Shown one piece after another: positions 56,618 through 64,000 of a DNA stretch of 64,000 nt. The stretch is from the NCBI GenBank assembly GCA_036924085.1, contig JAVGWX010000007.1:73857948-73921947 (forward strand), read 5' to 3'. Both the position numbers and the translations under genes were made by a program. Source of the stretch: Ariolimax columbianus. Taxonomy: Eukaryota; Mollusca; Gastropoda; Stylommatophora; Arionidae. The notes beneath the pieces were generated by a model, which made no database searches, had not been told where the DNA came from, and was given only the letters and a program-made list of their open reading frames with translations. Numbering within the stretch: the first letter of the stretch is position 1; every line of letters starts with the position of its first letter.

Positions 56618-56689
56618 TTCTTCTTCTTCTTCTTCTTCTTCTTCTTCTTCTTCTTCTTCTTCTTCTTCTTCTTCTTCTTCTTCTTCTTC
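56618..56689. repeat. (TTC)24 microsatellite = (GAA)n LINE tail
   Basis: 24 units, close to the length in B. Confidence 0.85.
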
Positions 56690-56767
56690 ATCAACCTCTA
56701 TTTTTTCGAAAAAAGCAGCGGTCATCCTAAGGCTGTCGACACTGCCATAGAGCATGTCTAGTGTTTG

Positions 56768-58007
56768 TCACTGGTGATGGCCACATGTGCTTTCTCTGGT
56801 CCTCGTATGTCGGCAGTTTTGCAGCATGTGTTCAGCGGTCATTTTCCCGGTGCCACAAGTGCATTCTTCAGTGCCACCTATCTTCAGTTTATTGAAAAGG
56901 TGGTACCTTAGTCTGTTGTGGCCTGTGCGGAGTCTGAAGACCACGACCTGCTCTCTTCTGTCCAACTGGTAATAAGCATCGTTTTTTGTGTAGCCAGTAT
57001 GTTCTGTTTCCCATTTGGCCATGTATCTGGCTCTAATAAGCCTTTTGGACTCTTCGTAGGTCAAACTAGAATCTGGTTGTGGTAGTCTTGCACCTTCTTT
57101 TGCCAGTCTGTCTGCCTCCTCGTTGCCTTGGAAGTTACAGTGGGATGGAACCCACTGTACCACTACACTTTTTGGTGCGGACTGCTGGCATAGTTGACAG
57201 AGTACTGCTCTTAAATCATTTAGTTCAGTATTTTTCTACTTTTTAGTGCTGTGACTACGGCCAGGGCATCTGTAAACAGGACTATATTCCTTTCATTTCG
57301 TTTGCCTGTCAGCATTGCTTCTGCTGCATCCCTCAGTGCCTCTGCCTCCGCTCTGAAATAACATGAGTATTTTCCAGTTGCCACTGACAGTATTATTTTT
57401 TTACCATTTGGTAGGCTCAGGAATACCTCAGGTTACAGACCCGTCGGTGTATGCATGGGTCCAGTCCATGCTTGGGTAGTTTTTCGTTATGTACCTCAGG
57501 GTTATGTCTCTTCTTTCTGTTTCAGTCTGGTTGTTCTTGTTTCAAATACCTGGTATATTTTCTACCACCTCCGGAATGATATGCTGCTTCCAGGTAGGTT
57601 TTGCGTACAGAAGGGATGGGCTTTGGTGTTAATGTGTTCATAGTGTCTTCGCTCATCTTTGCTTTGGTTTTTTCTGCAAAGTTTCTCCGCTTTAGTTTCC
57701 CATTTCCAAATCTATTTAGTCTCTGATGCATTGGGTGGTCTGTCAGTCTTCTGAGTTTCTCTGCTTGCTGCTGGGCTCTGCAGTCTCTTCTGTCGGTCAT
57801 GGATTGCAGATTTCTAATCTTTTCCAGTTCTACAATTGGCGTTGACTTCATGCCTGCTGTTATAACTCTCATGGCTTGGTTTTGAAGTTTGCTAATTTTA
57901 TCAAAGTTAGTCTTTGCTGCTGTTGCCCATACCGCAATGTCATACTCGAGAACTGGTCTCACTCTTCCAGTGTACAGTTTCGTCTGTTCCCCAGCTTGTG
58001 CCAGCAA
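56768..58007 (-). pseudogene. Family N thumb/C-terminal region and RNase H (D)
   Basis: Same as B: frames 56768-57163 and 57522-58007. Private changes include Ala to Thr in ATAAKTNF and EKTKAKM instead of EIAKAKM. Confidence 0.86.
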
Positions 58008-59050
58008 GTTTCCTAATGATTGCCATTCTTTGTCTGGCTCTCATTCGGTTTTTCTCGATCTGACTTTTCCATGTCATGCACCGATCAAATGTGACTCCCA
58101 GGTAGTTTTGGTTGCCGTTTGTCCGCAGATATTTGCCGTTAAGACTTATTTTGGTGTTCTGGGGTTTGTTTGAAAGCGAGAATATCGTACATATTTTTTC
58201 CTCATTTATTTTGACCAGCCATGAGTTCGCCCACTCCTCCAACGATGTTAGGGCCTGCTGCATCCGATTGCTTGCTATGGTGAGATTTTTTTCAGACGTC
58301 CACATAGCCAGATCGTCTGCAAACATGGAGCTGTGGACTCTTCTTGGTAGATTTTCTGTGATGTTGTTTATATACACCAGGAAAGGTGTTGGTGACAGTA
58401 CTCCCCTTTGGTGTATTCTCTGCTCAAGTGTCACCTTTTTGCTCATCTGCTATTGTACTTGAACTATGGTTTTCGAGGTAGTCGCTGATCCATCTGTACA
58501 TTTTCCCACAAACTTCACTTCTTCGTAGCTTGACTTTAAGTCCCTTTATCCACACCTTGTCAAATGCCTTCTCTAAATTCACCCAAACCGCTACTGTGTG
58601 GTTTTCTCCTGGTACGCATCATCTATTAACTGGGCTATGAGAGTGATCTGGTCCTCAGTGGATCTGTGCTGTCTAAAGCCTGCTTGCTGTGGAATTAGTA
58701 TGTGTTTTTCTTCCAGATGCCACATCAGTCTGGTGTTTATCATACGTTCCATCAGTTTACCTACACAGCTCAGTAGACTGATAGGTCTGTATCCATTAGG
58801 ATCTGTTCTATCTTTTTCTTTCTTTGGTACTGGTATAAGTACAGCGTCTTTTCATGTCTGAGGTACAATTCCCCTTTTCCAGCTTTGGTTCAGGACTGAT
58901 AGTAACTTCCTCTTTGCTGTTTGGCCCAACTTCATCAGCAATTCGTGTTACCCCATCTTTTCCGGGCGATTTCTGTTTCTTTCGAGTTCTCATGGCCTCT
59001 TCCTTTTCATTCATTGTTAGTATTGCCATCATGTGCTCCTCTGGTGCCAT
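57940..59050 (-). pseudogene. Family N reverse transcriptase (D)
   Basis: Same motifs; motif A Asn codon at 58577-58579. It shares the YLRTN codon and the TGACCAGCC variant with A rather than with B and C. Confidence 0.86.
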
Positions 59051-59143
59051 ATTGATGTAGTCGTGGCTCTTTTGTTCTTCACTATTGTCTGTGAGCCTGT
59101 CTGTAAGGACATCAATGTAGTTTGCTCTGGCATAGTGTTCGTT

Positions 59144-60239
59144 CTATAAAGGCGTTTGCTGCTTTTTTTTCCCAGTAAGCATGTTGTTGTCTCCATGCTT
59201 GATGGTAATTTGTTCATTTGATGGTGTTTCGTCATTCATGGCTCTGACTAACTTCCATAGTTTGTTCTCTTCTTTATCTAAATTGAGGCTTTCTGTTTTA
59301 TTTTTCCAGCTGTCTCTTGTTATATGGTTTAGTGTTCTTTTGTATTTCGCCGTGATAGCCTTGAGGGCGATATTTGCCTCCATAGATTGTTCTCTCTCTG
59401 CCATGTTCCTAGCATTTGAGACTTCGTCTTCCGCTTTCTAAAATTCATCATTCCAATATGGCTTGTAGTTTTTCCTTGCCCCTCTTGGGATGGTTTCGGT
59501 GGCTGCTTGCATTATTGCTTTGCTTAGGCTTTCCACCATAGGTTTTATATTGTTATTCCATGTGTTGATGGTTTCACATAGCCGATCTGTCAGAATTGCA
59601 AATCTGTCCCAGTCGGCTCGTTTATAGTTCCAACGTAGGAGCGCTTTTATTTCCTGTGGGCCTACTTCCAAATCAATTTCTAGCCTAATTGGCCTTTTGT
59701 CGCTACCTGCCAATTGGTTGAGCGACCTGGCCGTCTATGTGGTGAATATCAACCGTGTAAAAGGCCAAGTCTAGAGTAGAGGTGGTATGCCATGTTCTAG
59801 AATAGAAGATAGGGCTGTCCTCCAGCCTATTGAAAAGATAGAGATTTGTGTCTATCTCCCAGTCTTCCACTTCATCGCCTCTTTTGTCTGTGTCCGAATA
59901 TCCCCATCTCTCCGAGTGGCTGTTGAAGTCTCCAACTACTAGGCAGCTGGAGTTCTTGATTTCCATACTCGAGAGCGACAGGTCTTTGTTGGGTGGTCCA
60001 TACAGGTTGAAGATGCGGATCTTCGTTTCTTGTGTCATTATGTCGAGTCCTACAATTTCTGCTTGTCCAGTGTGATTGACAGCTACCGCGCTCCTCGGTA
60101 TGCAGTTATGTGTTAGTATCAGAACCCTTCCTTTGTCAAGACTGTAACATGCTAAAGCAACTGCATTGTGAATACTGACCCACTGAGATGAACCCACACA
60201 TACACACTTTTGTGAGAGTCTTGAAGAACTCCCCACCAC
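59144..60239 (-). pseudogene. Family N endonuclease and linker region (D)
   Basis: Same layout: endonuclease frame 59703-60239, linkers 59438-59713 and 59144-59404. Motifs are intact and the ends are identical to B. Confidence 0.85.
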
Positions 60240-60300
60240 AGTAGACTTTGTCCATAGAACTGGCCTTTACGTGTAGACTTAATACAATTGTCGGTGAGCT

Positions 60301-60478
60301 AGAAAAAGAAGGAAAAGAAGAAGAAAGAGAAGAAGAAGTAAAGAATGAAGAAGAAAATCGAGAAGAAGGAGTAGAAGAAGAAGAGGAATAAGAATAAGAA
60401 GAAGAAAAAGAAGAAGAAGAAAAAGAAGAAGAAGAAGAAGAGAAAGAAGAAAAAAAAGAAGAGAAAGAAAAAGAAGAT
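60301..60478. repeat. GAA-rich polypurine tract (D)
   Basis: Counterpart of 4026-4202, with the same internal pattern as A. Confidence 0.85.
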
Positions 60479-60816
60479 AAACATGAGTAAATAGTACTAC
60501 CTGATATTGCCCGAAGAAGATTTTAATGTTTAAATGAAGTATATCGTTAAAAAGCAACTAATCTGATTGGCAAACATCAGGCCAGTCTCTAAACCCTGAT
60601 CTATGGGTGAGAGAGCTAGAGTGTGTACGCCAAACACGCCAGGAGGTTGAATCATTTCTACATGACACATACTCCAAATTGGCTACAAGACCACATCACA
60701 AATAACCATACTCTTTTCATTACTACTACACTATTCATACACTTTTGTAGAAAGTTAAAGTGAGATAGACTGGCCAAGTTTCTCGAAAGTCAAGTGAAAG
60801 GTTCCAAAAGAAACTT
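60479..60816. other. Unassigned spacer (D)
   Basis: Counterpart of 4203-4541. It shares the GAAAGTCAAG variant with A where B and C have GAATGTCAAG. Confidence 0.6.
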
Positions 60817-60980
60817 GTCTGCTTGGAATGCATTGCCAGGGGCGGTGGTAGAGGCAGGGACAGTTAATGCGTTTAAGAATAAACTGGATGCGCATAGATT
60901 TTAGAGCAAGGTGATGTAAATGTAACTGGTTGTATACAGACTCTGCAGGGTCTTCTAAACCAGTATAAAGACGTTAAGTT
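60817..60980 (+). mobile_element. CR1-like LINE 3' end (short form, D)
   Basis: Same insertion and junctions as 4542-4704, so A and D share this structural form. Confidence 0.82.
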
Positions 60981-61764
60981 AAGAAGACAGCGATTGGCAT
61001 AAATAAGGAGTACTCTGAGTGGTGTGAAGTAAAAAATGGAACAAAATTACAGAATTGCGAGAACAATAATAGAATGATAGATAACGAAAGAGACATAGGG
61101 GTAATAATAGAGCATACAGGTAAGGTGAGTGAGCAAGTCCAGGTAGCAGTGAATAAGTCAAATGCAACGTTAGGTATGATAAAAAAAAAGAAATATTAAA
61201 CATAGGAGTAATGAGATGATTGACACACTGTATAAAGCATTAGTTAGACCTAGATCGGAGTACTGTGTACAGGTGTGGAGTACTTGTCGTAGAAGAGCTA
61301 TAAATATGCTGGAAAGGATACAAAGAATAGCGACAAAACTGATAGTGGGATTCCAGAATTACAGTTACGAGGAAAGACTCAGAAAAACCGGCCGTTAATG
61401 TCTAGAAAAGAGACGAATTAAACGTGACTAAATCTAAGTTGATAAGATAATCACAGCAAAAGTTAAATTGGACTATAACAAGTTTTTCAAAATACAACCA
61501 CCAGCGAGAACAAGAGGACACAGATACAAATTAACTAACGAAAGGTCCAAATTGGACACAGAACATTTTTTAAAATTCAGACAGTGGTGAATGCTTGGAA
61601 TGCTTTGCCCCAGGAAATAGTGCAGGCAGAGACAGTTAATGCATTTAAGAATAAATATGATGTACATAGTTATTAGAGCAGGGTAATGCAAATGGGACTG
61701 GTTGTCTACAGACTCTGATGAGTTTTATAAACCAATATAAAAACGTTATGTTAAGTTAAGTTAT
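60981..61764 (+). pseudogene. CR1-like LINE, internal-to-3' part (D)
   Basis: Counterpart of 4705-5489. The first part follows the A/B state, but the end (from about 61570) carries C-specific variants such as the run before AAAATTCAG and TTTTATAAACC. This places the exchange point inside this element. Confidence 0.85.
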
Positions 61765-61774
61765 GCCGTGTTTG

Positions 61775-61920
61775 TTAGCTTACTCAGTACGTTTTATGAT
61801 TGTGCTAACTTTTTGTTTCACCGCTTCACATTGTTCTTTGTAGGACAATGTGCGATCCATTGTAATTCCTAGGTACTTAGGTGTATCTATATGTTTAAGT
61901 TTATGCCCCTGCCAACTAAT
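61775..61920 (-). mobile_element. RT thumb fragment of another LINE (D)
   Basis: Counterpart of 5500-5645, identical in state to C. Confidence 0.75.
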
Positions 61921-61922
61921 CT

Positions 61923-62480
61923 TTCAATAGAGAATATATTAAGAAGAGTCCACAGCTCCATGTTTGCAGACGATCTGGCTTTGTGGACCACGGAAGAAAA
62001 TCGGATGCAGCAGGCCCTAACATCGCTGGAGTAGTGGACGATGAGACAGACAGACTGGCTAAAGAAGGTGCAAGGTTACCACAACCAGATTCTAGTGTGA
62101 GTGTGACCTACGAAGAGTTCAGATACAAGGCCAAATGGGAAACAGAGCATACTGGCTACACAAAAAATGATGCCTACTACTAGTTGAACAGAAGAGAGCA
62201 GGTCGTGGTCTTCAGACTCCGCACAGGCCACAACAGACTGAGGTACCATCTATTCAATAAACTGAAGAAAGGTGGTACTGACGAATGCACCTGTGGTACA
62301 GGGAAAATGACCGCGGAACATCCGCTGCAAAATTGTCCGACATACGAGAACCAGAGAAAGCACATGTATCCATCACCAGTGGAAACACTAGACAAGCTCT
62401 ATGGCAGTGTCGACAGCCTCAAGATGACAGCTGCCTTCTTCGAAAAAATTCAAGTTGACGTCTGACAGCGTACGAAGAAG
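61923..62480 (+). pseudogene. Family N deletion derivative with extra stop (D)
   Basis: Counterpart of 5648-6205, with the TAG at 62181-62183 shared with C. Confidence 0.87.
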
Positions 62481-62485
62481 AAGAT

Positions 62486-64000
62486 TTACCTCGAATTGTT
62501 TTTAACACCTGCACAAATTAACAGTCATCTAACAATATTCATATTTCTGTTGTTCATCATCTCTCTCTTTCTCTCTCTCTCTACTTTGGTCTTCTTGTTT
62601 CTCTGTACTCTCAGCAATCAATGCTGACTACCAACTAATGTGTGACAAATATGAACTGCTTTGATCATACCCCGCCCACTACCAGTTAAAGGCCAACACA
62701 AAATACAGAAGGGATTGAAGCTCACGAGCAAAAACATGCATTTAGAACGTGCCAACCGTAGCGACAATCCGCCCAAGAAACTGTTCATTATGTCAAGGAA
62801 AGAATGTCAGAATACAAACACAGCCAACTTGCTGTTTACATTCATGGATACATCGAGTAATACAAATATACTGTAGTCGGGGATGCTGTGGTAGAAACTT
62901 CTCTATACGAGGTTTTAGCTTTTATCAGATGGGGATAGCCAGTTCCCTTCCTCGAAGTCTTGGCTTACAATATCACTGATATATACATTTATTGTTATTA
63001 CCGCTAGGGATGAGGTACTAGAATCTTCATTGTTCTGATACACACACGAATCCATGAACTGGTCAATACGACATGATACCGCACAAAGGACAACGGTCTG
63101 TGGTAGAAAAGGGCAAGTCTTTCAAGAATCCAGAAATTGAAACCTCTAATCAAACGAAAAACTTCAGGTTTTGTGAAAACCAATTCCTGTTCCTCTATCA
63201 TTTCTCCTAACAGTAAATCTGGTACTCGTTTACAGCTGGGTTGGCTGGAACAAGTTGCAGCCGGAAAGAAGGAGCCACTCTACCAACGTTGTATCCTACG
63301 CTCTACATTTACATATAGTGTGGTCTTATGTTTCCTCTAATAACATGTCTTAATGGTAATCACACATTTTCTTCTGCTTATCTCACGGAATAATCATTCC
63401 TTCATGGTTTTATGCTTAAACATCTATCTAATTGTTCTATTATAGGTCAATGGCCAATGTTTTGTTATTATTATTGTCATGATTATTATCATCAACATCC
63501 TCATCATCTTCTATCAACTTGTGTCATTAGAAGGCGTGGAAGGGGGTGTAGTTTTATGTCGTGTGCCATCTTCGTCGCCGATGTTGTTGACATCCAGTTT
63601 TTCTTTAAACATGGCGAGGGACATAACCAAACAAATACAAAAAATATATAATTAAGAGTTATCCCATCATAAAAAATTTGCGTGAGAGGTTCTGGCTTGG
63701 GCGTCTCCCCTCTTTATCCAGGTTACAAACCTTAGAACGAGTGAGCTATGGCCCTACACCAGAACCACATGGACGTGTACATTGGCATCTGTACACTGAA
63801 GGCGATAGGTGTTAATTATCCACCCGACCAAATTTCTCACGCTTGTTGTCGTCCTCGTGCACGACATATGGGGAGGAACAGCTCGCGACCCCGGGCGCTC
63901 GTCGGCGACGATTGTGACAGCAAAGCCGTGCTTATCACAAGAGCTGAACCTTGAACCTTGACGGGCGTCGAAGTCATGGAGCGAACTAGACAAGTAACTG
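62486..64000. other. Unassigned AT-rich region (D, cut by window end)
   Basis: Counterpart of 6211-7764. It shares the ~17-bp deletion near 62668 and several substitutions with C. Confidence 0.55.

Larger units (their letters stand above)
56691..60296 (-). mobile_element. Family N LINE, dead copy in D
   Basis: Same element. It shares several base states with A (for example the Tyr codon in the YLRTN stretch of the RT) but keeps the 27-bp segment that A lost. Confidence 0.87.
56223..64000. repeat. Macro-repeat unit D (cut by window end)
   Basis: Fourth copy; only the first 7.8 kb is visible. It resembles A up to about 61350 (short CR1 form, shared substitutions) and resembles C from about 61570 onward. 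It is therefore a mosaic unit. Confidence 0.9.

Overview
This looks like a piece of animal nuclear genome. It has no prokaryotic operons, no rRNA genes and no recognisable intact host gene. It is full of 5'-truncated and broken LINE retrotransposons, simple repeats and one tRNA-derived SINE. The LINE proteins (CR1-like, RTE-like with a C-terminal zinc finger, and an I/Nimb/Jockey-like family carrying its own RNase H and ending in a GAA tail) resemble those common in lophotrochozoans, especially molluscs. That assignment rests on recalled family resemblance and is tentative.

The main structure is a head-to-tail tandem array of a ~22-kb macro-repeat. Using one anchor sequence as the phase point, the copies are A (1-12013, shortened, beginning at the window edge), B (12014-34128), C (34129-56222) and D (56223-64000, cut by the window end). 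Spacings are 22115 bp (B to C) and 22094 bp (C to D). Copies agree at nearly every base in the stretches compared, with scattered substitutions, length changes in simple repeats and a few large structural differences. Copy A lacks 8.1 kb present in B and C. A and D carry a 163-bp CR1 3'-end piece where B and C carry ~2.1-2.3 kb of RTE and CR1 sequence. D matches A on its left and C on its right, so units have exchanged sequence.

Order within a full unit (B): minus-strand CR1-like 3' end with a 26-bp tandem repeat; G-rich and (TTC)n tracts; a minus-strand RNase-H LINE ('family N') with endonuclease, reverse transcriptase and RNase H, all broken; a ~180-bp GAA-rich tract; RTE-like 3' region; plus-strand CR1-like element lacking its catalytic YxDD segment; a short RT fragment; a plus-strand deletion derivative of family N; ~2.7 kb of AT-rich sequence with nothing recognised; a ~6-kb minisatellite of ~55-bp units holding a SINE and a 57-bp LINE tail insertion; a possible exon; then a patchwork of LINE fragments (second RNase-H family 'W', CR1, RTE) and ~0.9 kb of unassigned sequence leading into the next unit.

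Nothing here works as a pathway. Each LINE copy has stops, frameshifts or missing catalytic residues, and most lesions are shared between copies, so the elements were already dead when the macro-unit was amplified. The notable biology is in the array dynamics (unequal exchange, minisatellite growth), a covarying hairpin at the CR1-like 3' terminus, and insertions with visible target-site duplications inside the minisatellite. I did not find a convincing new protein system.
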